Part shown: in pieces, positions 18,869-30,415 of the stretch
Layout of the letters: each line of letters opens with the position of its first letter
Position numbering within the stretch: the stretch's first letter is position 1
From: Paraspadella gotoi
Lineage: Eukaryota > Chaetognatha
Direction: 5' to 3'
Assembly: GCA_051294375.1 (NCBI GenBank)
Contig: CM119269.1
Span: 3,142,026-3,206,025, forward strand
DNA length: 64,000 nt
The notes under the pieces: model-generated
What the model was told of the DNA's origin: nothing
What the model saw: only the letters and a program-made list of their open reading frames with translations
Databases searched by the model: none
Position numbers and translations under genes: made by a program

Positions 18869-20882
18869 CTCGTTCTTTATACTTAAGTTTTCTTTTGCAG
18901 TGTGGAAGGATGAAGACAAGTTTTGACTGTTTCCTTCGACATGCGTTTTCGTCCTTTAAACTCGGAAAGACTTTAAAATAAAATAATCTTTTAGCATGAT
19001 TTATACTTTAGTTTTAAAACAAATTCTAAAGTTTAAAAAGTTAATAAGACTGTTGAAAATATTATGAAAACCGAAAAATTAAAAAAATTCTTATTTCTTA
19101 TAACTTTTGATTTTCTAATCTACGTAAATTTTATTTTATTGTATTTTTAATGTCACCTCTGATAATATTGATCGCTACGTACGCGCATTCGCGTACGATA
19201 ACGCGGTACAATCTGAAAAACTCGATCGAAAACTTAATAGTTAATATATTTGAAAGTTTGTTTTGCCCCTAGAGCGAAGAGATCAAGGAGTCGGTTGTAA
19301 ATGAGTCGTAGAAAATTTGTAGATATTTTGAAAATGAGTTTTGGATTTTCCCGCTGATGGGGAAAAGGATTAGATGAAAAAAAGGGAATAAAATGAGAAA
19401 CAAGACTTTCGTGTTTTTGAAAAATTTAACCGAAAAAAAGGGATTTTTTTCCGACTTTTGTTTCGAATTAAAAAAGATGAATAAGTTTTTTTTCTCGTTT
19501 ATTTGAGAGAAAAGTTATTTTAGAAAGTGATTTTTAACATCGTTTTTTGAAATGATACAAGAGTATAATAGACTTCGTGCTCTGACTGACCTTAAACAGT
19601 CGCATGGACGACTGAATTACAAACAAAAATATATACGTTTATGGTAAAATTTAACAACTGAAGAAAATGTTTCATTATTTTTTTTTTCAGCTAAAGATTT
19701 TCTAATCAATGATTAACCGACTCACAATTCGAAAATAACTTGAGACTAGAAATCGTTTTGGACATAAAAACAAATGATCATCATCATCGTCATCTCGTGA
19801 ATTGCAAATGTTTTTGTTATTTTCTTTCTGCCGATGGAAGTATTTTTTAAAAAAATATCTCCGGAAAATATATTAATGAAGAAATTACTGAAACAATTGG
19901 GAAATTAAATAAAAACTCAAAAAAGTTTAAAAAATAATAAAATGGCGGTATTGCTCTGGAAATGGGATAAGAACAATGCGCGCATAAAAAAGGTACGAGA
20001 TGTTGTTGGTTCAAAGATTTTCGATAAAATGTAAAGTCTGTTTTGGGTGGTCCTTTTGGGCCAGTTTTCACAAGCACATAAAATGCCGTTACAACCGAAG
20101 GAGAAAACAGAACTCCCATTCTTTTTTACTTTTAGTCTTTTTGTTGTTTTAATAATTATTGTAAATTATCAGTAAATGTAAAAAAATGCGTTCCCAGCAA
20201 TATCCGACTCCCATTACATGTGTTACATTTTTGACATCATTAAAATTGATTTTTTTCTTTACCCCTCTCACCTGGAACACAATCAGGTAAGTCTTTTCAA
20301 GCCTCAATATTCACTGTACGATTCGTGCATGTTTGTTTTTTGCTTAAAATCAGATGTTGGAAACTAATAAAAATTTAGTTTTTGTGTTGTGTTTTCGCAG
20401 CCCATAAATATACTTTCTTTCATTTGTGTTTCGCTCGAAGAAAAAAATAAACATAAAAGATGCTGAAAACAATTTTTCTGTGAAACGACGCTGTTCTTCT
20501 GTTATTTTTACAAAAATATATTGAGAGGGCGCAAGTAGGCTCAAATAATTGAGAAGCCACAATCTTTAAACTGAACAAATGACCATCAGAAAAGTTGCGA
20601 AAATCTAAACAATTTTCGATATTTCTAATTTGTAATTTATCCAACTTTTGCTGCTCGAAGGTAGTTATCATAATCTGTACATTGCTATGATCTTGTGACT
20701 GGTCTCCTGTTATTATTATACAATACATATGTATATACGATACAAATACTATTCTACTAATAGTGGAAATAAAAAAGGAATGAAAAACCGAAAAAAAAAC
20801 GATGAAGAAAAATTTTACAAAAGAAAATGTTTGTTAACCAATTTTTCTTTACGTACGTATGTATAAAAATTAAACAATCCTT

Positions 20883-21184
20883 NNNNNNNNNNNNNNNNNN
20901 NNNNNNNNNNNNNNNNNNNNNNNNNNNNNNNNNNNNNNNNNNNNNNNNNNNNNNNNNNNNNNNNNNNNNNNNNNNNNNNNNNNNNNNNNNNNNNNNNNNN
21001 NNNNNNNNNNNNNNNNNNNNNNNNNNNNNNNNNNNNNNNNNNNNNNNNNNNNNNNNNNNNNNNNNNNNNNNNNNNNNNNNNNNNNNNNNNNNNNNNNNNN
21101 NNNNNNNNNNNNNNNNNNNNNNNNNNNNNNNNNNNNNNNNNNNNNNNNNNNNNNNNNNNNNNNNNNNNNNNNNNNNNNNNNNNN
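20883..21184. other. Assembly gap (N run)
   Basis: 302 unknown bases inside the left arm of the inverted repeat. Confidence 1.
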
Positions 21185-21299
21185 GATTTCAGTTAAAACG
21201 TACGATGTTACTTCAGATTCAAAACAGAATTAGTTCAAAGTCGAACAAATCGCCTTCTTCTTCCTGAACTCCGAGGCGATTCAGCGTTTTTCCTTTGTA

Positions 21300-21521
21300 A
21301 ATCACGTTCTTTCGTTTCCCTGGAATGAGTTAATATTTCCGAGAATCTTTTTAGGTTGTTTTTTTTTTCTCCGGCGTCATTTTCAAGTTTATTTCATATT
21401 TCAATTTGAGAGCTTCACAGATTATCTCTTCTTGTGTTGTATGGCGATGTCTGTTTTGTGTCTATATGATTGAAACAAAACTTTATTCTTCCAATGCGGT
21501 TGTACTTTCTCTCTCTCTCTC
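21300..21521 (+). repeat. Inner palindrome segment, left copy
   Basis: TTTCCCTGGAATGAGT at 21317 and the block 21406-21521 (including TGTATGGCGATGTCTG) return inverted at 22230-22265 and 21985-22085. This places the symmetry centre near 21750. Confidence 0.75.
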
Positions 21522-21546
21522 NNNNNNNNNNNNNNNNNNNNNNNNN
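21522..21546. other. 25-N assembly gap
   Basis: Follows a CT tract and precedes a GA tract near the centre of the palindrome. Gaps of exactly 25 N recur at 30391, 48045 and 57018. Confidence 1.
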
Positions 21547-21984
21547 GAAGAGGAGAGAGAGAGAAAGAGAAGAGACGAGAGAGAGAAGAGAGAGAGAGAA
21601 AAAATGAGAGAGAGAGAGATGAAGAGAGAGGAGATGAGAGAGAGAAACAAAGAAGGAAACGAGCGCGAAGTAAAACAAGCATGGCGGGAATAGAGAAGGA
21701 TGCAGGCAATTCCGGAAATCTCTGTTATGAAAGAGGGAGAAATTGTGACTCGGGTTTCGGATTGTCGGTCGGGAATTAGAACCCGGACGTCGCTTGGCCC
21801 AGCCAACCATCGAGGATCCGGCTTTCCAGTCCTAAACAATTGTTGCCCTTTTCGGCGGGGAGAACTCCTGCAGCAGAGAGAGAGGAGAGAGAGAGAGAGA
21901 GAGAGTAGAGAGAGAGAGAAGAGAGAGAGAGGAAGACAGAGATGAGGCAGAAGAGAGAGGATGAGCAGAGAGAGGAGAGAGAGA

Positions 21985-22265
21985 GCAGAGAAAGTACAAC
22001 CGCATTTGGAGAATAAAGTTTTGTGTCAATCATAAGCCACAACAGACATCGCCATACAACACAAGAAGAGATAATCCGGAAGCTGCTCACGCTCTGTTCC
22101 AAAGTCAGGGAAAGATGCTAATTTCATTAATGAATGGATAATTTTTTTAATTGGTGTACCAATTTCATTGAAATAGATCAACTTGAAAAAGACGCGGGCA
22201 CGAAAAAAAAAAAACCTAAAAGGATCTCGATAATACTTACTCATTCCAGGGAAACGAAAAGGTTT
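21985..22265 (-). repeat. Inner palindrome segment, right copy
   Basis: Inverted partner of 21300-21521, containing CATCGCCATACAACACAAGA and ACTCATTCCAGGGAAACGAA. Together with 22430-22820, the mirror of 20500-20880, it forms the inner half of the inverted repeat. Confidence 0.75.
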
Positions 22266-22821
22266 AACGATGGCAAGAACACTGAGCTCGTATAGTTCAT
22301 AAACGTACGAGAGGTTACTTCAGATCAAAATAAAATTTAGTTCAAAGTCGAACAAATCGCCTTCTCTTCGACGACTCCGAGGTTTCGCAGTTATCTTCCT
22401 TGTCAATACGGGGTTTGGCCAAGCTTGAGGAAGATTGTTTTAATTGTATACATACGTAGTAAAGAAAATTTATCGTAAAATTCTTTTCTGCATCGTTTTT
22501 TTCTGGTTTTCATTCCTTTTTTGTATTTCCCCATATTAAAAATAGTAATTGTATATCGATATACATAATGTATTGGTATAATAATAAAGAGACCACGGTC
22601 CCACAAAGACAAGCAAATGTACAGATAAATAACTACCTCGACACAAAAGTGGATAATTACAAATTAGAAAATATCGAAAATTCGTTAGATTTTCGCAACT
22701 TCTTCCTCGATGGTACATTTGGTTCAGTTTAAAGATTGTGCTTCTCAATTTATTAGCTACTTGCGCTCTCTCAAGAAATTTGTTAGATAACTAGAAAACA
22801 GCGTGTCACAGAAAATTTTTC

Positions 22822-25190
22822 ATAGACCAAAAAGTTAAGTAATATACAGACATAGAGTTTCAATAAAAAACGTTTGCAACACTAATCAGACGTATAATTA
22901 ATAGTTCGTTAATAATTATTTAAGTAATGCATCGAACATAAGAGTATCCTGATGATCGAAATACCGTTCATTTCGTAAATCTTTTAATGTTTAAAACCGG
23001 TCAAGGCGGCCAAAAAGAACAAAAGATACCTATGCGAACCTGGCGGATATTCGAATACTTCTCACCTATAAAAGAGCAATCTTTTCCCGTGTGAATCTGA
23101 CGAAGAGTTATTTTTTTAATACATATGTGTATTATTAATTAATACTTTCTAGTTTATTAATAATTTCATAATGCTTAATAATTTTTATAAGTTTTAGTAG
23201 CTTGGCATGTTGTGATTTTAATATTCTTTTCTGTTTTATAGGAAACATTTTAAAATTAACGCCTATTTTTTTGTTTGCTGTACTGAAATGCAGTCTGAAA
23301 CATATATTTAAACGAGAAATTAAGTAAAAAATCAATCTTATATAGTAAAAATGATAAATAACATAAATATCATTAATATTTAATAAAAGATAAATTTTTA
23401 ACAATAACAATATTAAAAAACATAAATCTTTAAACGAAATTGATTGACTGTACAATTTTATCCCCTTCTTCTTAAACTTATTATAGCTATAGAAGTCATT
23501 TTTTCCTATGTTACTTATAGTTTTTTTAATTTTTATAAATATTACAGGCTAATAATTAAGATAATGAGGGTTTGAGCATCCAATAGTCAGCTTTTCCAAT
23601 AAAAAATTATCCTCGGATTTTTCTTTAGTTTTAGTCCATTGTTATGAATTTAATTCAATTTGTTTTATTTAGAGACGAAATAATAAACTTGTTAATGGTT
23701 AACATACGACATAATGTGTTTTTACATACAAAAATGGACCCCATTTTCCGAACTAACTGTTAGCCCTTCATCGTTGTTGTTAACAATTAAAATGCTATCA
23801 TATTATCATACGTTTTTTTAATCAAAATTTGTTATCACTTTTTTCAATTGGTTGATTGAAGAATTAACAAGCATCTATCATTATTCAGACAATAGGTTGT
23901 TCGATTAATTTTATAAGTTAACTGACATGTTTTTGATTTAAAAAAACTTTTAAACAAAAGCAATTTCTTTAAAATCTTGGAAAGTTAAGTTTCCCTCTCA
24001 AGAGTTCTCTGTTTCTTTTATAAATGAAAGTAGTTTTTGAATATGATATAAATAAACAACTTAATACGATGACAAGTTTTACCCATATCAAAAGTGAGTC
24101 CTGGTCATTTGCCTTCAAACACAAAAAGATCCAAGTCGTGCCAATCTCTGAAATTGTAACATACCAATAAAAATTATGTATGTATTTGCTATTCAAATTA
24201 GTATAAATTTATTAAGATCGTATTTATTTTTCCTCTGAATCATTTTAAACCATAACTATACTTAAATCCATTGATTATCATTATTGAATGGAATCTTTTC
24301 CACTTATCTTATAAATGATTATCGGGGTAGCAGATGTGTGCCCAACGTATTATTGTTTTTTTTCCTTTCATTAAATATGGCGCCCCTAGGATATGCTATT
24401 CCCATGAGCATGGGCAACATACAATGCATCCCATTTAGATTTCCGCCCACGTATCCCACGTATTCCTAACTGTGTGGTAATCCAATGGAACCTAGTTTGA
24501 CTAAAACATTACTTTAAAAATTAGAAAAATATTCAATTAATACTTTTAAACAATTTAAATTCTTTCTTTGCAGTAATTTAAAATAATTTTTTTTATTAAT
24601 TATTATATTAATATTAAATATTAAATTATTATATTTTTTTTAACAATTTATCTTAGTTATTAATCCTTTTGCTATCAGGTTTTTCGCATATTTCCTATTT
24701 ACTTAAACACGTAAATAGTAATCTAGAATAATTACAATTAATACAATTTATAATTATAATATATTATAAGGAAACTTAACCAACAAAATAGTTAATATTT
24801 TATTTTTCATGCAATAATCTCTTTGAATTCCCTCATTTGGTAAGAAAAAGAAAGCCATTCAAGATCTTCAAATTAATTGCTATTTTTTGTCTATTATATA
24901 AGTATTATACTAAAATTTTATATTTAAATATATATTCAACACATATAATCAATTATTTCATTTATATTAACAATAAACGTTAACTACGCGAAACTAAAGA
25001 GCGCATCGTTACTGACAAATTCGATCGTTAACTAATTTGCATAATAGGAGCCAGATAAAAATCGACCGGGATCTCCTCATGGTGAAAAATTTCAATCGAA
25101 TAAAAGGTGTTTTAAATTAAAGATAATATTTGATCACTTGTTGCTGAACGTTTTTGAAAATCTGAAATCCATCCTTGAATACACTTAATT
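22822..25190. other. 2.4 kb AT-rich segment present only in the right arm
   Basis: Left-arm homology stops at about 22820 (CACAGAAAA) and resumes at about 25190 (TTTGCAGCAC). In the left arm those two points are adjacent, near 20480. The segment is strongly AT-rich with no gene-like frame; the best is 23135-23455 on minus, without motifs. A CCTATAAAAGAG sequence lies at 23065. It is either an insertion in this arm or a deletion from the other. I found no clear terminal repeats or target duplication. Confidence 0.55.
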
Positions 25191-26276
25191 TGCAGCACTT
25201 TCTTCGTAAGCTGAAACACAATGAATAGAAAGGTAATATTTTATGGCTGCGAAACACAACACAAAACTAAATGTTTTATAGTTTCCAACTCTGAATTTTA
25301 AGCAAGAAACAAACATGCACGAATCGTACAGTGGGAATATTGAGCTTGAATAAGACTTACCTATTGTGTTCCAGGTAGAGGGTGTAAGAAAAAAAAATTT
25401 TAATGACGTAAAAAATGTAACACATATAATAAGAGGGATATCTGGGAACGCATTTTTACATTTACTGATAATTACAATAATTATTAAAAACAAAAAGATT
25501 AAAAAGTAAAAAGAATGAGAGTTCTGTTTTCCTTCTGGTTTGTAACGGATTTAATGTCTTGTGAAACTGGGCCCAAAAGGACCTACGTTCCAAAACAGAC
25601 TTTACATTTTATCGAAAATCTTTGAAGACCAACGGTCGAGTACCTTTTTGATGCCGCGCCATTGGTCCTTATCCCATTCCAGAGTACAATACCGCCATTT
25701 ATTAGTTTTTAAACTTTTTGAGTTTTTATTTAAATTCCAATTGTGTTTCATAATTTCTTCATTTAATGATATTTTTCGTGGAATATTTTTTAAAAACATA
25801 CTCTCCAGGCAAGAACGAAAATAACAAAACATTTGCAATCACGTGAAGATGAACGAATGATTGATGATAAATTGTTTGAATGTCAAACGTTTCTAGTCAA
25901 GTTTCGAATGGTGAGTCCGTTAATCATTGATTAGAGAATATCGTTAGCTGAAAACTACAAAAATGAAACATTTTCTTCAGTTGTTAAATTTTTACCCTTA
26001 CGAATATATTTTGTTTGTAAATCTCAGTCCATTCCATAGCACTGTTAAAGTCAGTCAAGAGCAAGAGAAGTCTATTGTCTTGTCACTTTTCAAAAAACGA
26101 TGTTAAAAATACACTTTTTAAAATAAACTTTCTCTCAAATCGAATAAACGAGAATAAATAAAACTTATTCATCTTTTTTAACTTCGACCAACAAAAGTCG
26201 GAAAAAAATAACCTTTTTTCCGGTTCAATTTTTTCAAAAACACGGTAAAAGTCCTTGTTTCTCATTTCTATTCCTT

Positions 26277-26316
<40 letters not shown>

Positions 26317-26812
26317 CACTACTCCTTTCCCCACAGCGGGAAATCAAAACTCATTTCAAAAATATTAACAAATTTTCTTTTCTACGACTCATTTACCAAT
26401 CCGACTCCTTGATTCCTTCGTCCTAGGGCAAGAACAAACTTCAAATATATTAATATTAAGTTTCGATCGAGTTTTTCAATTGGTATCGCGTTATCCGTAC
26501 ACCTAAATTCGCGTAACATAGCAATTCATATTAACAGATTTGACATTCAAAAAACATAAAAAACATTTACGAGATTAGAAATAAAAGTTATAAGAAATAA
26601 AATTTTATTTTTCGGATTTTCATAATATTTTCCACAGTCTTATTAATTTTAAACTTTAAATTTGTTTTAAAACTAAAAGTATAAATCGAATGCTAAAGAT
26701 ATTTTATTTTAAAGCTTTCCGAGTTTAAGGACGAAAACGGCATGTTCGAGAGTGAACCAGCAAAAACATGCGTCTTCATCCTCCACACTGCAAATGAAAA
26801 TTAAGTATAAAG

Positions 26813-26878
<66 letters not shown>

Positions 26879-28845
26879 AGAGATGAAGAGAGAGCGGAGA
26901 AGAAGAGGTGCATGGGAGAGAAAAATTGGGGGTAGATCTTAAACGGAAGAAAAAATTTAGAGTGAGAAGGTATTTGGTTATTTGATCGGAACGCCACAAG
27001 CGCGCATGAATTTTCCTGAGCTTCAAGTTTTTTTTGCATTGTTGCCTAGATTAATCTTTTGAAGTATTTTCTTCGTTACGTTAAAATACAGCTGTTTAAT
27101 TTGTATTTTCGCCTGGTATGAAGATAAAAAAACGATAACAGATTCCGCAATTCTCTCTCTCTCGCTCCTCTTCTCCATCTCTCTCTCTCTCTATCCATTC
27201 TCTTCTCGTCCTCCTTCCTCTCTCTCTCTCTCCATCTCTCCTCCGCTCTCATCTCTCTCTCCGCCTCGTCCCTCTCTCTCTTCCCTCACTCTCCTCTCTT
27301 TCCTTGAGCTGACAACCGTGAAAAATTTTATCCTCATCTGAAAGCATAACAGTCCGTTTAGGATATTCCATCGAGTAATTTAAGTCGCAAGGAAAAAAAT
27401 CATAAAAATTTTAAAAGCGCCACTCATAAAAACGGTCTATAAAAATTCTTTCCTTTACAAAGCTTTTACGACAAAAGTCATAAAATTTGATTCCAAAATT
27501 TTAAAAAATTTGGGCTAGGCTTACACATGGACTAGCATTAATCTGATTTAGATATTTAGTTTAAAGGCCAACAAATAAATTCGGGGCATAATTTAAATGT
27601 ATTTCTCGTTCAATAACTCGAAGCGGTGATGTAAGAAATTCATCATATAAACGTCGTTTAGTTTCTGTCTTCCCTATTAAATTTTTTTCAGCATCGATTT
27701 TGATGGCTTAATGATCTGGTACTGAGATATCCAATATCGGCATGTTTAATCAGTATGTAAGTGGTTAGAGAGAAAAAACAAAAACCATGTGTTCGTTTTA
27801 ATTCTCATCTTTTTTGTGCATCTGATAAATCCACAAACCAATTTGAAGTGCTAAACGAAACTTTCTGTTCTCAATTCTATTCCGAGCCAGATTCTGTAAT
27901 TTCGTTTTTCTTCAAAATCCTTTTAAAACACATTTTAAAAATTATTATGTTTATTTTTTCCTCATTTGCCTTTTTCGGTTTTTTTTAGGCAATTTTCAAT
28001 TAATTTTTTTTTGAACTTCAATTTATTGCTTACTGCCTATTTATTTGTTTATTTGATTTTTTATCTATATCTTGAATATATTCTTTTTATTTTTCTATAA
28101 TTTAATAATAGGTAACCAACCAAATCTTTGGTACACGAAATTTTAAGAAACTGTTATTTGAGAATTAAAGACGTGAACGGTTTAAAAAAAATGTATACTA
28201 CATTTTTTTTCATATAGAGAATAGGAGATGTAAGAAACTTGTTTAATGTAATTATTGTTCACCAAAGGTTTAAAATTCTACGCAATCCTTTGTAAAATTA
28301 ATTTCTCTAGAAATAGCTCGCCGGACTATCTTTAAAAAAACAACATAGTTTGTATGTGTAACCCTGAATAAAAAAAAAAATTTTTGCGAAAAAATCTATC
28401 GAAAGAGCCGAAATTGAAATTCTTTGGCGGGAAAATCGGGGAAACGAAGAAGAAAAAGATCGATGGGTTGTTTTGTTTGGCTCTAGCCTTTGTTTATAGT
28501 TAAGAAACAACACGACAACTGTTTCTTTTTTTTTATTATTACGTTCAACAAATGTTGAAATACTCTTTTAAGTTCGATTTCAAAAGATTCGAAGAAGAAA
28601 TAAATCTTAGGAAAATTTCAAAAATTTTTTCCGCTCCTGCCAATTTTTTTTTTTTTAATCGGCTAGATCACAGATGTTTCTTATCCGCACAGAGATTATC
28701 GCTCTTATCCGCTTTTTTTTTTTTTTCCGGCTCTACCTCTTTCCTCTCTTTTTCCTTTTCCCCTCCTCCGTTCCAACCGACCAATCGTTTTTTTTTTTTT
28801 TTTTACAAATTTTTATTAAAATCCAAAGCTCCGTATTGCGCATAC
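25190..28845 (-). repeat. Right outer arm of giant imperfect inverted repeat
   Basis: Reverse complement of 16880-20450 with many substitutions and small indels, colinear throughout. Example: 28400-28490 (TTTGGCGGGAAAATCGGG, then GATCGATGGGTTGTTTTG) mirrors 17220-17300. The outer limit is near 28845, after AAAATCCAAAGCTCCG. Confidence 0.85.
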
Positions 28846-29119
28846 TTTATATACTAAATATGAATTGCTTCCAATTTAACGCTCCAGGCTAAAGAAATCT
28901 AAAAGAAATATTAACCACGCCCTCTACTTATATAACACTGTCGGTCCCTCGCCTATCCCCTCCATTTTGTTACACCCTCGCTCTCTTATTACTATTCCGA
29001 TGTCCCGAGGCCTGGCATTTTCTGAGAGGGTCAAAAATCGGACATTCATCTACATTCATTTATTCGTTTATAATATATTGATTAATTGTTTCATTATTTC
29101 TTTGATGTATTCATTGATT

Positions 29120-29345
29120 CATTGGTTAATTCGTTGATTCATTCATTCATTCATTCATTCATTCATTCATTCATTCATTCATTCATTCATTCATTCATTC
29201 ATTCATTCAAATTATTCATTCATTCCTACATTTATTGATTAATTGATTGATTGATTCATTCATTAAGATATTGATTCATTAATTCATTCATTCAAATATA
29301 CATTCATACATTCATTGATTCATTCATTGATTCATTCATTGATTC

Positions 29346-29400
<55 letters not shown>

Positions 29401-29480
29401 CATTCATTCATTCATTCATTCATTCATTCATTCATTCATTTATTCAGACATTGTTTGGTTTATTTATTTATTTATACATT
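29120..29480. repeat. (ATTC)n / (AATC)n tetranucleotide array
   Basis: Long perfect ATTC runs at 29135-29210 and 29397-29440 flank an AATC run at 29347-29397. The array switches motif and partner strand, as replication-slippage mosaics do. Confidence 0.95.
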
Positions 29481-29617
29481 CATTCAATCATTCTTTTTTG
29501 TTTCAAATAACTCCGCTCTCTCTCGGATTTTCTTTAAAACCATCACGATATTCGTCTTTCCTGAACCAGAAATTTTCTGATTCCTTATATTTCTTTTTCT
29601 TCCATATTTGAATTCTT

Positions 29618-29715
29618 CCCTTTTCCCTGTGCCCTATCTTTCCTTTTCCCTGTGCCCTATTCTCCCTTTTCCCTGTGCCCTATTTTTCCTTTTCCCTGTG
29701 CCCTATCCTCCCTTT
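29618..29715. repeat. 23-bp minisatellite, four units
   Basis: Unit CTTTTCCCTGTGCCCTAT plus a variable 5-bp spacer, repeated four times. It gives a spurious Phe/Pro-rich open frame. Confidence 0.9.
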
Positions 29716-30390
29716 TACCCTTTAATCTTCCCCTTTTCGCGTCCTCTTCCAAAACCTTTTGTCTTTTTTTTTTTCAATCTCAACTTCTCTCGCGCCCTCC
29801 GGCGTTAAAGATGGATTATCGTGTTTTGGTAATCTCTGAACAAATAAAAGGACAAATGAATTTTTTCGCTGTTATTGTAAAAGCGAAAGTAAACAAACGC
29901 GAGCGACGCCTGGTGGAGACATCGGGTTTACTTTCCGACATTCCGCCATCTCTCAATCTTTCGCTTATTTTTTTCCCCTGATTCAGAAATTTCGTAATTT
30001 TTATTTATTTATTTTTAGATCAGTCAATTTTGCGATCTCGTTTGATGAAGTGATCTCTTTAGATTAATATCTAAGATTCTGATTGGATCCGTAATTACTC
30101 TTAATAACTTATCTTCTATTAACTTTTCCTTCTGATTTTTACAGTAATTACCTTTATTAACTTAACCAGAGGGCGTGGGGCTTTTATGTTTAACTTTAAT
30201 GCCTATAATACAGAATTTGATTAAAGAGAGATAGGTTGTTTCTGTATTGGATTTTTTTCGCTCAGGATGTTTGTTTCATTTTTTCACATTATTTTTTAAG
30301 ACCACATTCAATTGGTAATTGAAAGTCGTTATGATGAAAAATTTTGCAAAAGAAAATTATGTTTTTTCTCAGATTTTTGCCAGCATCTTA

Positions 30391-30415
30391 NNNNNNNNNN
30401 NNNNNNNNNNNNNNN
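30391..30415. other. 25-N assembly gap
   Basis: Stretch of 25 unknown bases. Confidence 1.

Larger units (their letters stand above)
16880..20882 (+). repeat. Left arm of giant imperfect inverted repeat
   Basis: Successive blocks reappear reverse-complemented further right: 16882-16930 with 28800-28845, 17200-17350 with 28370-28490, 18361 with 27385, 18660 with 27030, 19560 with 26075, 19870 with 25800, 20340-20450 with 25195-25320, and 20500-20880 with 22430-22820. Even SSRs pair: (GA)n 18446-18536 with the CT-rich 27153-27300, and (CT)n 18777-18868 with (GA)n 26815-26890. Open frames in the two arms are not conserved, so the arm seems non-coding. Confidence 0.85.
21184..22400 (+). repeat. 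Direct repeat pair nested in the palindrome (21195-21275 and 22295-22380)
   Basis: AGTTCAAAGTCGAACAAATC and its flanks (ACGTACGA, GTTACTTCAGAT, GACTCCGAGG) occur in the same orientation in both halves, at about 21230 and 22340. Every neighbouring block is inverted, so one copy of this ~90 bp segment has been flipped. Confidence 0.7.

Noticed and set aside
19847-20119. Protein-coding gene in the palindrome arm (GPKGP-containing frame)
   Set aside because: The mirrored sequence at 25561-25838 does not keep the same frame or peptide, so no coding constraint is seen.
21740-21840. tRNA-like SINE at the palindrome centre
   Set aside because: A- and B-box-like strings occur on minus, but only about 8 bp apart, too close for a tRNA-type promoter.
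28674-28892. Phe-rich membrane proteins near 28.7 kb
   Set aside because: Frames arise from poly-T tracts and are absent in the mirrored left arm.
29120-29480. CRISPR-like or other functional array
   Set aside because: The repeats are plain tetranucleotide SSRs without unique spacers.
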